This document shows positions 1-8,938 of a stretch of 64,000 nt of DNA, piece after piece; the first letter of the stretch is position 1; the number at the start of each line of letters is the position of its first letter. This DNA comes from Chitinophagales bacterium (GTDB lineage Bacteria; Bacteroidota; Bacteroidia; Chitinophagales; UBA10324). The position numbers and the translations under genes were made by a program. Where the stretch lies: contig JACDDS010000008.1 in the NCBI GenBank assembly GCA_013816805.1, forward strand, positions 62,001-126,000, given 5' to 3'. The notes beneath the pieces were generated by a model. The model ran no database searches. It worked only from the letters and a program-made list of their open reading frames with translations, and was not told the origin of the DNA.

Positions 1-242
1 AATTTAATACGCTGGCGTCTAAAGATTCCTGGAAATCGAATCAATACTTAGAGAATTCCATAACGTGGATGACCATATTAGAAGGGTTGCTTGCACTTTA
101 TTTTACAGCTGGAATTGCAATCGGAGTATATCTTAAAGATTATGGATTGCTGCCTTTTCATATTCTACTCACTTTTGGTTTTGGCATCGTATTTTATTAT
201 TCGCTCGCTCATTCACGGTCCATATCAGTAGCTGCAAAATGA
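1..242 (+). CDS. C-terminal end of a small membrane protein (5' end outside window)
   Basis: An open frame enters from the left edge (first whole codon at base 3) and stops with TGA at 240-242. The visible 79 residues hold a short polar stretch and then two hydrophobic segments, one around MTILEGLLALYFTAGIAIGV and one around LPFHILLTFGFGIVFYYSLA, followed by a short basic-polar tail. It is therefore the end of an integral membrane protein. Its stop overlaps the start codon of the next gene (ATGA, 239-242), which suggests translational coupling and a shared role with the downstream membrane glycosyltransferase. I do not recognise the family from this fragment. Confidence 0.6.
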   Translation, partial: FNTLASKDSWKSNQYLENSITWMTILEGLLALYFTAGIAIGVYLKDYGLLPFHILLTFGFGIVFYYSLAHSRSISVAAK

Positions 243-1606
243 AGCGGCGTGCAACTATTACAGCAATACTTATTTTAACGGTTGCTGGTTATGTATATAC
301 AGGATACTTCCTGTTGAGACAGAATTTTATTCAATATCTCAGCGTGTATTTATTTCTTTTTACCGGATATATCTTTTTATGCAAACAGTACACCTCTTTA
401 CAATTAAAGTCATCATCGGAAAAATGGTTTCCTTCTCTTTCAATTGTTATGGGTGCGGGTATTTTGTTCCGTTTGCTTTTTCTCTTTTCAGTGCCTGTGC
501 TTTCCGATGATTTTTATCGTTTTATCTGGGATGGATCAATGCTGGCAAATGGAAGAAATCCATTTACCATTATCCCTTCTTCAGCCATGCTCAATGCAGA
601 GTTTCAAAATGCTTATCTATGGAACATCTATGCTAAAATGAATTCTCAGCCTTATTACACGGTGTATCCGCCCGTTTGCCAGTTTGTCTTTGGAACAGCA
701 GTAAGACTGTTTTCAAATAATATGATTGAGTCGCTTTTTCTCATGCATGCGGCCTGCATTGCATCGGATATAGGATCTATTTTCCTTATCAGGAAGTTAT
801 TAAAATATTTTAACCTTCCTGAAGGTAACGTAATACTGTATGCTTTAAATCCACTTGTAATTATAGAGCTAAGCGGGAATTTGCATTTCGAAGCCATCAT
901 GATTTTTTTCCTGCTGCTTTCCATCTGGCTTTTAATAAGGTCAGCTATGGATTTGTCGGCATTAGCTATGGGATGTGCCATCTCTGTTAAGCTGATCCCG
1001 CTGATGTTTCTTCCCTTTTTTATACGGCGGCTGAATAGGAAGCAAAGCATTATTTATTTTTTAATCACAGGCTTTACTGTGCTGATACTTTTCCTTCCCT
1101 TTATTAATCAGAATTTGATTGATCAATTCGGCAGCAGCCTTTCTCTTTATTTCAAAAAGTTTGAATTTAACGCAAGCTTGTACTATGTTATAAGAGGGCT
1201 TGGCTTGAAATTTAAAGGCTACGATATCATTAAAAATGCTGGTCCTTTATTGGGATTGATAACCTTTGTTTTAATCATAGCAATTGCTGCATTAGAAAAA
1301 AAGTTAACCACAAAAAATCATATCCTGAGCATGCAGTGGGCTTTGACAATTTATTTATTTATGGCAACTATAGTTCACCCCTGGTACGTTACCACCCTGA
1401 TAGCATTTTCGGTTTTTACAGAATATCGTTATATAATGTTTTGGTCGCTGCTCATCGCATTTTCTTATAATGCTTACCAATCACAGCCCTACCATGAAAA
1501 CCTATGGTTTACAGCTACAGAATACGTTTTGGTTTTCAGTGTCCTGATTTATGAACTGCTTGGAAAAAGAATTCAATCTTCAGTTCAAAAATTAATAATG
1601 TCTTAA
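239..1606 (+). CDS. Polytopic mannosyltransferase-like membrane glycosyltransferase (GT-C fold)
   Basis: 455 residues with roughly ten or more membrane segments. After the first segments comes SDDFYRFIWDGSMLANGRNP, the loop signature of polyprenol-phosphate-sugar-dependent GT-C enzymes (MptB/GT87 type), where the paired acidic residues are thought to be catalytic. FNLPEGNVILYALNPLVIIE and the following LHFEA motif also fit that group. By family it should move a hexose from a polyprenyl phosphate donor to a glycan or lipid acceptor on the outer face of the inner membrane. It overlaps the upstream membrane gene by 4 bp and converges on a GT2 and O-antigen-ligase pair, so a role in surface glycan assembly is likely. 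The actual sugar and acceptor are unknown. Confidence 0.72.
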   Translation: MKRRATITAILILTVAGYVYTGYFLLRQNFIQYLSVYLFLFTGYIFLCKQYTSLQLKSSSEKWFPSLSIVMGAGILFRLLFLFSVPVLSDDFYRFIWDGSMLANGRNPFTIIPSSAMLNAEFQNAYLWNIYAKMNSQPYYTVYPPVCQFVFGTAVRLFSNNMIESLFLMHAACIASDIGSIFLIRKLLKYFNLPEGNVILYALNPLVIIELSGNLHFEAIMIFFLLLSIWLLIRSAMDLSALAMGCAISVKLIPLMFLPFFIRRLNRKQSIIYFLITGFTVLILFLPFINQNLIDQFGSSLSLYFKKFEFNASLYYVIRGLGLKFKGYDIIKNAGPLLGLITFVLIIAIAALEKKLTTKNHILSMQWALTIYLFMATIVHPWYVTTLIAFSVFTEYRYIMFWSLLIAFSYNAYQSQPYHENLWFTATEYVLVFSVLIYELLGKRIQSSVQKLIMS

Positions 1607-1643
1607 TCGAATCTACCTGAAATAAATGGTATATATAAGTGGA

Positions 1644-2414
1644 TCAGGTATGCACAGAAGTTTTATCAGCGTATAGTGCTAAGAGCTTTTCATATTTCAT
1701 TCGGGTATATTCACCCGATAACTGAGAAATTTTATATCCATAATAACCGTCTAAAAAACCAAGCTTTAAAATATAAGACCGGATGAAGGTAAACCACTGA
1801 CGAAGTTTAATGGAGAAAGAAGAAATTTTTTTTCCCTGATTAAACAATTCAATAGCCATTAGAGCTGAATATCTTTCATTCTTTTTTTTATGTTCTTCAA
1901 TGGATGAATATGCATAATGAAGTACATTTCCATAAAGCAATTCTATTCTTGCATTTTCATCATTGATTTCTATTTTTTCATGAACATTCCCTTTCCACCG
2001 GGCGGTTCTGCGATCGAACATTCGGATCTTTATACCCGGATACCAGCCTGAATGCCTGATCCACTTACCGCAGTAATTAATCAGAATTTTACACCTGTAA
2101 AATAATGTAAAAGGGTTTGTTTTTATACTGAGGATTGATTGCTTTAATTCATCTGTTAATTCTTCATCAGCATCGATGTAAACAATCCAGTCATTGTGCG
2201 CCTGATCACTACCAAAATTTCTCGAAGCCGCATAACCTTCCCATCTATGTTCAATTACTCTTGCTCCAAGGGTTTCGCTTATTGCTTTTGTCTGATCGGT
2301 GGAAAATGCATCTATTACTACCAAATCATCTGCTACACCCTGCAAAGAACGAAGACATCGGGCAATATTTTTTTCCTCATTAAAGGTTATAATTACTGCC
2401 GATAGCGATGGCAT
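1644..2414 (-). CDS. Family 2 glycosyltransferase (WaaE/KdtX-like)
   Basis: 256 residues from the ATG at 2412-2414, chosen because the GT2 fold begins at once there (SLSAVIITFNEEKNIARCL); the frame runs open to 2495 but adds only a non-homologous leader. The nucleotide-binding region (DDLVVIDAFSTDQT), the DxD-like metal site (IVYIDADEELTDEL) and RNFG loop are present. The C-terminal part, rich in Lys and Arg, resembles the LPS core beta-glucosyltransferase WaaE group of cytoplasmic inner-membrane-associated enzymes. The start lies 35 bp inside the end of the upstream O-antigen-ligase-like gene, so the two are translationally linked. Acceptor and sugar are not readable from sequence. Confidence 0.85.
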   Translation of the reverse strand: MPSLSAVIITFNEEKNIARCLRSLQGVADDLVVIDAFSTDQTKAISETLGARVIEHRWEGYAASRNFGSDQAHNDWIVYIDADEELTDELKQSILSIKTNPFTLFYRCKILINYCGKWIRHSGWYPGIKIRMFDRRTARWKGNVHEKIEINDENARIELLYGNVLHYAYSSIEEHKKKNERYSALMAIELFNQGKKISSFSIKLRQWFTFIRSYILKLGFLDGYYGYKISQLSGEYTRMKYEKLLALYADKTSVHT

Positions 2415-3657
2415 CGTCTCTGTTTTGATTGTACAGGTAAAATAATAACAGGAACGTAAGAAAAAAAGCAGTACCGATTTGCTCTTCCAGTGCACAGTCG
2501 GTTATGAGTGAGAAAACAGAGATTAATAAAAAGATCATGGTGAGCGAATGCTGCCTGTTTATCCGTTTAAAAAACGGCATCAGGATAATAATAGTAAATA
2601 TCAATGCACCAATTATTCCTGTTCCTGCTGCAAACACTAAAAACTGGTTAAGCGGTAACAGATAATCCGGATGCTGGGGGGCCAGATCCAACTTATATCG
2701 CATAGCATCGTTAAGGTCGCCGATACCTACACCTGTTAGTATATTTTCTTTTGTCAGTTCCCATCCTTTTTGCAATGAAAGAATTCGGCTGGCATCTGAC
2801 AAATGGGCGGCATGGTTATCTTGAAAAAGCTGGTGCAGATCGTAGATCACATAGCTGAGCCGCCCCTGCATAGTAGGAAAAGTCAGATAAGAAATTACCG
2901 GAAAGCTTATAATAGCCGCAAAGGATAACAGCGTCGCTTTATATTTCCGCTTGATAAACAATGAAGTTCCAATTCCATATAATGCTCCAATGTAAAACCC
3001 AATCAACCCGCTTCTGACAGCGAGAATGTGAAGGAAAAAAATCAAAAAAAGCGTAAATAAAGCGATAACCCATTTTTCAAATGAGTAAAAAAGTTGAAAC
3101 TTTTGAATGTATAGATAGATCCCGATAAAAATACTGAAGGCCACCATTAATGAATAACGCAAATGATTAAATGGTGTTTGCAAAACCGAGCCGTGCGCAT
3201 ACATGTTGTTTACCTCATCATACTGTTTAAGGTATTGAACCATTGCAACAATGGAAGTTATACTTACCAGCATGAAAAAAAGATAGAGAAATAAATTATA
3301 CAGCCGTTTCGAAAAATTATTCTTTAAAACAGAAAAGGAAAAAGGCATGAATAAAAAGGGAAGCTTCATTCTTACACGGTCAATCCAATAAACTGAATTA
3401 GAAGAATTAATACCGCTGATTACGTAAATAAAGAAAATAAAAGTAAGCGCAACCAATATTTTGTCAGAACTAAATATGCGGAAGTTTTTTCTTACATCAG
3501 TTACAATAACTGCATAAGCCGCCATTGAAATCATACCTATGCTAATGAGCGACCGCGACAAGAGCATACCCGTAATTATAGCTGCTATGGAAAGAAAAGG
3601 TATTACCCGGAAATAGTTTTTAAGCAACAATAAATTCATGCGCGCAGATTCGGGCAC
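2380..3657 (-). CDS. O-antigen ligase family (Wzy_C) membrane protein
   Basis: 425 residues, about eleven membrane segments, with the large periplasmic loop typical of WaaL/Wzy_C proteins between them. That loop carries the conserved pattern SRILSLQKGWELTKENILTG followed by VGIGDL, matching the R...GW......G.G motif of the family. Such proteins join undecaprenyl-linked glycan to lipid A core or to proteins, or polymerise repeat units, at the periplasmic face. An alternative in-frame ATG six codons later (3639) is possible. The gene overlaps the downstream GT2 gene by 35 bp. Ligase and polymerase members cannot be told apart from sequence alone. Confidence 0.78.
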   Translation of the reverse strand: MPESARMNLLLLKNYFRVIPFLSIAAIITGMLLSRSLISIGMISMAAYAVIVTDVRKNFRIFSSDKILVALTFIFFIYVISGINSSNSVYWIDRVRMKLPFLFMPFSFSVLKNNFSKRLYNLFLYLFFMLVSITSIVAMVQYLKQYDEVNNMYAHGSVLQTPFNHLRYSLMVAFSIFIGIYLYIQKFQLFYSFEKWVIALFTLFLIFFLHILAVRSGLIGFYIGALYGIGTSLFIKRKYKATLLSFAAIISFPVISYLTFPTMQGRLSYVIYDLHQLFQDNHAAHLSDASRILSLQKGWELTKENILTGVGIGDLNDAMRYKLDLAPQHPDYLLPLNQFLVFAAGTGIIGALIFTIIILMPFFKRINRQHSLTMIFLLISVFSLITDCALEEQIGTAFFLTFLLLFYLYNQNRDDAIAIGSNYNL

Positions 3658-3826
3658 TGATACAGGTGAATTCGATAAAACGATAGATTCTGCTTTTTCT
3701 TTTATCAGGCTGCTAAAGTACTATCTTTCATAAAATGGCTGACTGTTTTATAGTTGCACATATTAACAAAATGAGGTATATCCTGAGAAGTACATTAAAC
3801 GAAATTATTACAAATAAGTAAATCTT

Positions 3827-4702
3827 ATGGCGCTGGTTTGGCAAACCATATGTGAAAGGATTCTTACACAAAAATTAGCAGAAAACGTTTTCATTAAAAG
3901 CTTTTTCCCGGTTAGCGGTGGCTGCATCAATCAATGTTATGTAGTTACAACCTCATACGGTAAATTTTTTCTTAAGCTGAATAGCGGAGCGTATCCCAAA
4001 ATGTTTGAAACTGAGAAGAAGGGATTAGAGTTGTTGAATCATGCCGTTACAGGTATTGCCCCCGATAGTATAGGCATCGATGAAAAAAATGATCAGATAC
4101 AGCTTTTAGTTCTGGAGTGCATTGAAACTGCTAAGCCTGCCTATGATTTTTGGGACGATTTCGCAAAAAAACTTTCTGTAATTCATCAATCCACCGGTGA
4201 ATTTTTCGGATTAGACCATAACAACTATATCGGATCATTACTACAAAACAATGATCCGTTACCTGACTGGAACTCTTTTTTTATAACCCGGAGGATAGAG
4301 CCGCAATTAAGAATGGCAATAGATCAAAAAAGTATTGAAAAAGATGCAACACCATATTTCGAAAGACTCTATCCAAGGCTTTCTGAAATATTTCCAATAG
4401 AAAAACCGTCTCTGATTCATGGTGATCTGTGGTCTGGTAATTTTATGACGGGAAAGGATGGATATGTGAAGCTTATAGATCCTGCCGTGTATTTCGGCCA
4501 TCGTGAAACTGATTTGGCTATGTCAAAACTTTTTGGCGGATTTTCAAACAAATTTTATGAAAGCTATCAACAGTATGCACCACTTGAACAGGGATTTGAG
4601 AAACGGAAGGATGTTTACAACCTCTATCCATTACTGGTACATGTTAATCTGTTTGGTGGTAACTATTCACAACAGGTAATGTCCATAATAAAAAAGTTTT
4701 GA
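3827..4702 (+). CDS. Fructosamine kinase family protein
   Basis: 291 residues matching the fructosamine/ketosamine-3-kinase family (protein-kinase-like fold), cytoplasmic. Visible motifs are KFFLKLNS with the ATP-binding lysine, the FETEKKGLELL helix, the catalytic loop LIHGDLWSGNF (Asp200, Asn205) and the metal-binding LIDPAVYFGHRETDLAMS (Asp218), then the family-specific LFGGFSNKFYESYQQ. Known members phosphorylate ketosamines on glycated proteins or free amino acids, which then break down (deglycation); most bacterial members act best on ribulosamine or erythrulosamine. The LysE-type gene starts 56 bp downstream on the same strand and may be co-transcribed. All key residues look intact. 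Confidence 0.88.
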   Translation: MALVWQTICERILTQKLAENVFIKSFFPVSGGCINQCYVVTTSYGKFFLKLNSGAYPKMFETEKKGLELLNHAVTGIAPDSIGIDEKNDQIQLLVLECIETAKPAYDFWDDFAKKLSVIHQSTGEFFGLDHNNYIGSLLQNNDPLPDWNSFFITRRIEPQLRMAIDQKSIEKDATPYFERLYPRLSEIFPIEKPSLIHGDLWSGNFMTGKDGYVKLIDPAVYFGHRETDLAMSKLFGGFSNKFYESYQQYAPLEQGFEKRKDVYNLYPLLVHVNLFGGNYSQQVMSIIKKF

Positions 4703-4758
4703 TGCAGGCAGATTGATACTTTTATATTTTTATCCTTATCAATATATTTCAGTGAGGT

Positions 4759-5385
4759 ATGCACGAAACTTTTGAGCTAGTTTACAAGGGCATGCTTCTC
4801 GGCATGATTACCGCACTTTCATTTGGACCTATTTTTTTCACTATTATTGAAACCAGCATCAGCCGTGGTGTGCAGTGGGCTATAAGCATAGCTATAGGTG
4901 TGTTATTAAGTGATGCGTTTATGATTACGATTGCTTCCTTAAGTGTAAGCTCGGTTACTGAAAACCAGCATATAAAAAATATCATTGGCCTTATCGGAGG
5001 AGTTCTATTGGTGTTTTTTGGAATCTATCATTGGTTCAAAAAACCTTCATCGAAACTGATACCTATTGCGAGCTCAAAAATGGGCAATCTCTTATATATC
5101 TTTAAAGGGTTTTTTATCAATATGCTGAATCCGTTTGTACTGGTTTACTGGATCAGTGCAGTCAGCATTGTGTCGATTAACCAGGATTATAATGATGCTG
5201 ACCGTACAGTTTTTTTTGTTGCCGCATTGGGATTCAATTTTTCATTGGATATGCTGAAAACCTTTCTCGCTGCCAGGTTCAAGCACTTGATGAATGAAAA
5301 AAGAATCCGCGCGCTTAATCGTTTTGTAGCAGTAGGGCTAATGATTTTTGGAGTGCGGTTGATTCTTAAAACATTTGGGATCTGA
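4759..5385 (+). CDS. LysE/RhtB-family amino acid exporter-like protein
   Basis: 208 residues with about six hydrophobic segments. The N-terminus GMLLGMITALSFGPIFFTII is the LysE hallmark (G..LG...GP), and the NMLNPFVLVYWI segment matches the conserved NP.....W region of the family. Members sit in the inner membrane and expel amino acids or similar small molecules by proton exchange; the substrate is not predictable. It follows the fructosamine-kinase-like gene at 56 bp, and a shared role in disposing of damaged amino acids is possible but is only inference. Confidence 0.82.
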   Translation: MHETFELVYKGMLLGMITALSFGPIFFTIIETSISRGVQWAISIAIGVLLSDAFMITIASLSVSSVTENQHIKNIIGLIGGVLLVFFGIYHWFKKPSSKLIPIASSKMGNLLYIFKGFFINMLNPFVLVYWISAVSIVSINQDYNDADRTVFFVAALGFNFSLDMLKTFLAARFKHLMNEKRIRALNRFVAVGLMIFGVRLILKTFGI

Positions 5386-5527
5386 ATCACTTTCTAATGT
5401 TTAAATAATGCTAGTGCTGGTACTTCATAAATTGACGAGGTCACCACAGGCCAAAATATTTCAGAAGCCTGCTAAGAGTCCAAACTTGATGTAAGCATTG
5501 GAACTAAATTAACGCCGGTGAGCGCCT

Positions 5528-5595
5528 GCGATTTCAGCCCGGAGGGATTTTGAAATCGCGATTCTTTTGGTTACTTTCTTTTTAAAACAAAGTAA
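5528..5595. repeat. Paired inverted repeats, possible degenerate dispersed element
   Basis: First hairpin: 9-bp perfect arms GCGATTTCA/TGAAATCGC around a 14-nt GC-rich loop. Second hairpin: 7-bp perfect arms TTACTTT/AAAGTAA around 11 nt, starting 11 bp further on. Neither has a run of T suited to a terminator for the upstream gene, whose stop is 140 bp away. The pattern resembles the non-coding dispersed palindromes common between genes in this phylum, but only one copy is present here, so repetition is not shown. Confidence 0.35.
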
Positions 5596-5814
5596 TAAAA
5601 ATTAACTGATCCATAAAGATTATAAGCTATGGTGTGGACATAAACTAATCATAAAAAAATTTAACAATAAGTGTGAATGCTGGATATTTGGTGAAGAATT
5701 TAAATACCAACCATAAATATATCCCATACCATTACCATTATAAGAAATAGCCTTTACATTTGGAAAGATAATTTTATCTGCTGAAACTTGCACCTCGTCG
5801 AATTGCTGGAACCG

Positions 5815-5822
5815 TAATTTTG
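5815..5822 (+). promoter_or_regulatory. -7 promoter box (TAATTTTG) for the amidohydrolase operon
   Basis: Exact match to the Bacteroidota -7 consensus TAnnTTTG, placed 31 bp before the start codon at 5854. A TTG at 5788-5790 is the nearest -33 candidate, but the 24-bp spacing is longer than usual. Confidence 0.4.
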
Positions 5823-5853
5823 AGGACTCTTACTTTACTTCCTGAATAAAAAT

Positions 5854-8800
5854 ATGAAGCATCTTTTTCATTTTATTTTCCTGTTAGCACTTTCGCGCTC
5901 TAGCTTTTCACAGCAAACATTTCCACGGAATGGTGTAAAAGATGAGCGCGAAAAATATTTTGCATTCGTGCGCGCGACTATCGCAGTAGATTATCAGACA
6001 ATGGTGAGTGACGCCACCTTGCTTATCAGAAATGGAAAAATTATCGCTGCCGGAAAAAATGTAACACTGCCTAAAGACGCAGCTATAATAGATATGACCG
6101 GCAAATTTATTTATCCTTCCTTTTTAGATATATATTCTGATTATGGGATACCTGAAATTAAAGGCAAGCAGCAAAATGGTCCGCAGGGCCCCCAATATTT
6201 GACAAATAAAAACGGGGCATACAGCTGGAACCAGGCCATTAAACCTGAAGTACATGCTGATGAATTATTTACGCATAATAATGATGCAGCAAAGCAATTG
6301 CGTGAGTCCGGTTTTGGTGCTGTTTCTACCCATCAGAAAGATGGAATCATTCGTGGCACCGGAGCGGTTGTTTTATTGGGTGAAGAGCGCGAAAACGGTA
6401 TGATTTTAAAGAAACAATCGGCATTATACTACTCTTTTAATAAAGGATCCAGTACGCAGGATTATCCTTCCTCATTAATGGGCAGCATTGCACTGGTACG
6501 GCAGGCGTATTATGATGCACAATGGTATAAGAAAATGAATGGCAGCTCAGAAACCAATATATCTCTTGATGCTTTAAATAATGAGTTATCGCTTCCGCAG
6601 GTTTTTGAAGTAAATAATGTTTACTCTGCTTTGCGCGCAAATAAGATCGGCACTGAGTTTAATATCAGGTACATCATTAAGGGGCATGGGGATGAATATC
6701 AACGTATGGATGAACTGAAAGCAGCAGGTAATGCCTTAATCATACCCGTTAATTTTCCATTAGCTTATGATGTGGAAGATCCTTACGACGTTCAGCAAAT
6801 TTCACTAGCGGATATGCTGAATTGGGAGATGGCCCCGGGCAATCCGGCTGCACTCGATAAAGCCGGAATTTCTATTGCAATTTCTACCGCTGATTTAAAA
6901 GAAAAAAAAGATTTTCTGAAAGATGTAAGAACAGCCATTAGCTATGGGCTCAGTCCAAAGGCTGCTTTGAAGGCTTTGACCTATACACCTGCAAATTTGC
7001 TCAACATTTATAAGGAGGTAGGAAGCCTGGAACCAGGGAAGGTGGCGAATTTTATTATCTGCTCTGACAGTGTCTTCAGCAGTAAAAATGTGATCTACCA
7101 GAACTGGGTGAAAGGCTCGCAGTATGTAATCAATAGTTTTGATTTTAAAGATATAAGAGGCAGCTATACTTTAACGGCTGGATCGGTCTCAAACCTCAGT
7201 TTAAATATTGATGGATCAGCAGGACAGCCCGATGCTTCTATAAAAATAAGCGATTCAATAAAATTGAAAGTCACAATCAGCAAAAGAGATGAGCTGATCT
7301 CCTTATCATTCCATTATCCAAAAGATACGAGCACCGGCATGTACAGGTTAAGCGGTTACTTGAAAGAGAGAAATATGGAAGGCACCGGCCAGGATGTAGA
7401 TGGTAACTGGATAAAATGGAGCGCACAATATAATGCTGACTATGCGGAAAAGAAGGATTCTTCTAAAATAAAAAAACATGAAATTGAAGGGCATATAATG
7501 TATCCATTCATTGGCTATGGAAACACTTCCTTGCCGAAGCAGGAAATATTTCTGTTCAAAAATGCAACCGTATGGACCAATGAATCCAACGGCTTTTTAA
7601 CCAATACCGACGTATTAATTAAAAATGGAAAAATTGAGAAGATAGGAAAAGATATTTCAGGTTCTTCCAATGCACACATTATTGATGCCACCGGTAAATA
7701 CCTTACGGCTGGTATCATTGATGAACATTCTCACATTGCTATTGCAGAAGGAGTTAATGAGGGTACCCAGTCTGTTACTTCAGAGGTTCGCATCGGTGAC
7801 GTTATCGATCCAACAGACATAAATATTTACCGTCAATTGGCGGGCGGAGTTACAGCTTCCCATTTATTACACGGATCTGCAAATCCGATTGGCGGCCAAA
7901 CACAGTTGATAAAATTACGCTGGGGATATGGTCCTGAAGAAATGAAATTTCAAAACTGGCCGGGCTTCATAAAGTTTGCTCTTGGGGAGAATGTGAAACA
8001 GGCAAACTGGGGAGATCTGTATACTTCACGTTTTCCTCAAACCAGGATGGGCGTGGAGCAAACAATGTATGATGCTTTTATACGGGCACGGGATTATAAA
8101 AATGAATGGAATGAATATAATTCAATGTCTGCAAAGCAAAAAGCCGGGGCAGTCGCACCCCGAAGAGATTTAGAGCTCGATGCACTGGTTGAAATTCTGG
8201 ACGGCAAAAGATTTATTACCTGCCATTCCTATGTGCAGTCAGAAATTAATATGCTGCTGCATGTTGCCGATTCCATGCATTTTAAGATGAACACCTTTAC
8301 GCATATCCTGGAAGGATATAAAGTGGCTGATTACATGAAACAGCATGGAGTTTATGCATCCACTTTTTCTGACTGGTGGTCCTATAAATACGAAGTATAT
8401 GATGCCATTCCCTACAACTCAGCGATATTAACCAAGGAAGGCGTAGTGACCGCAGTCAATTCGGATGATGCAGAGCAGGCGCGGCGATTAAACCAGCAGG
8501 CGGCAAAAGCTGTTGAGTACGGGTCGTTGAGTGAAGAAGAGGCGTGGAAACTATGCACGCTTAATCCTGCTAAAATGCTTCACGTAGATGATAAGGTGGG
8601 AAGTATTAAGGTTGGTAAGGATGCTGATGTAGTGCTGTGGAGCGATAATCCCCTTTCTATTTATGCGACCTGTGAAATGACTTTGGTTGATGGGATTTGC
8701 TTTTACAGTACCGAGCTGAATAAACAACATGAGCAGTGGCTGCAACAGGAACGCACCCGGTTAATTAATAAAATGGCAAAAGCAAAGGCCAGTGGTGAAC

Positions 8801-8880
8801 CAACACAGAAACCAAAAGTGCAATTCAATCAGGAATGGCATTGCGAGACATTGACAACGGGAGACATGGTAGGAAAATAA
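5854..8880 (+). CDS. Exported double-module amidohydrolase-family protein
   Basis: 1008 residues with an N-terminal signal peptide (LFHFIFLLALSRSSFSQ). Two amidohydrolase-like modules follow. Module 1 (about 35-440) has the beta-sandwich start (DATLLIRNGKIIAAGKN) and the ending LTYTPANLLNIYKEVGSLEPG, but the metal-binding HxH is replaced: it reads PSFLDIYSDYG. Module 2 (about 570-985) has the intact IIDEHSHIA site (His625, His627), further His in FITCHSYVQSE and FTHILEGYK, Asp in AVNSDDAEQA and a closing TLNPAKMLHVDDKVGSIKVG. It is therefore probably one active imidazolonepropionase/prolidase-like metal hydrolase joined to an inactive partner module, located in the periplasm or outside. The next gene, 58 bp downstream, is a related single-module protein. 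Substrate unknown. Confidence 0.82.
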   Translation: MKHLFHFIFLLALSRSSFSQQTFPRNGVKDEREKYFAFVRATIAVDYQTMVSDATLLIRNGKIIAAGKNVTLPKDAAIIDMTGKFIYPSFLDIYSDYGIPEIKGKQQNGPQGPQYLTNKNGAYSWNQAIKPEVHADELFTHNNDAAKQLRESGFGAVSTHQKDGIIRGTGAVVLLGEERENGMILKKQSALYYSFNKGSSTQDYPSSLMGSIALVRQAYYDAQWYKKMNGSSETNISLDALNNELSLPQVFEVNNVYSALRANKIGTEFNIRYIIKGHGDEYQRMDELKAAGNALIIPVNFPLAYDVEDPYDVQQISLADMLNWEMAPGNPAALDKAGISIAISTADLKEKKDFLKDVRTAISYGLSPKAALKALTYTPANLLNIYKEVGSLEPGKVANFIICSDSVFSSKNVIYQNWVKGSQYVINSFDFKDIRGSYTLTAGSVSNLSLNIDGSAGQPDASIKISDSIKLKVTISKRDELISLSFHYPKDTSTGMYRLSGYLKERNMEGTGQDVDGNWIKWSAQYNADYAEKKDSSKIKKHEIEGHIMYPFIGYGNTSLPKQEIFLFKNATVWTNESNGFLTNTDVLIKNGKIEKIGKDISGSSNAHIIDATGKYLTAGIIDEHSHIAIAEGVNEGTQSVTSEVRIGDVIDPTDINIYRQLAGGVTASHLLHGSANPIGGQTQLIKLRWGYGPEEMKFQNWPGFIKFALGENVKQANWGDLYTSRFPQTRMGVEQTMYDAFIRARDYKNEWNEYNSMSAKQKAGAVAPRRDLELDALVEILDGKRFITCHSYVQSEINMLLHVADSMHFKMNTFTHILEGYKVADYMKQHGVYASTFSDWWSYKYEVYDAIPYNSAILTKEGVVTAVNSDDAEQARRLNQQAAKAVEYGSLSEEEAWKLCTLNPAKMLHVDDKVGSIKVGKDADVVLWSDNPLSIYATCEMTLVDGICFYSTELNKQHEQWLQQERTRLINKMAKAKASGEPTQKPKVQFNQEWHCETLTTGDMVGK

Positions 8881-8938
8881 AGATTCATCACCTTTTTTAA
8901 GCAGTAAAGATCAATATCTAATCCCAGCAATAAATACC

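Larger units (their letters stand above)
5386..5853. other. 468-bp intergenic stretch with two hairpins and a promoter element
   Basis: No gene is visible. Two inverted repeats follow each other: GCGATTTCA (5528-5536) with TGAAATCGC (5551-5559), and TTACTTT (5571-5577) with AAAGTAA (5589-5595). The surrounding text (about 5515-5600) is richer in G and C than its flanks and looks like a degenerate dispersed palindromic element. A -7 box for the next gene lies at 5815-5822. The rest shows nothing I can name. Confidence 0.5.

Noticed and set aside
655-1050. 131-codon minus-strand open frame inside the GT-C gene
   Set aside because: Antisense shadow of membrane-segment codons; no start context or domain.
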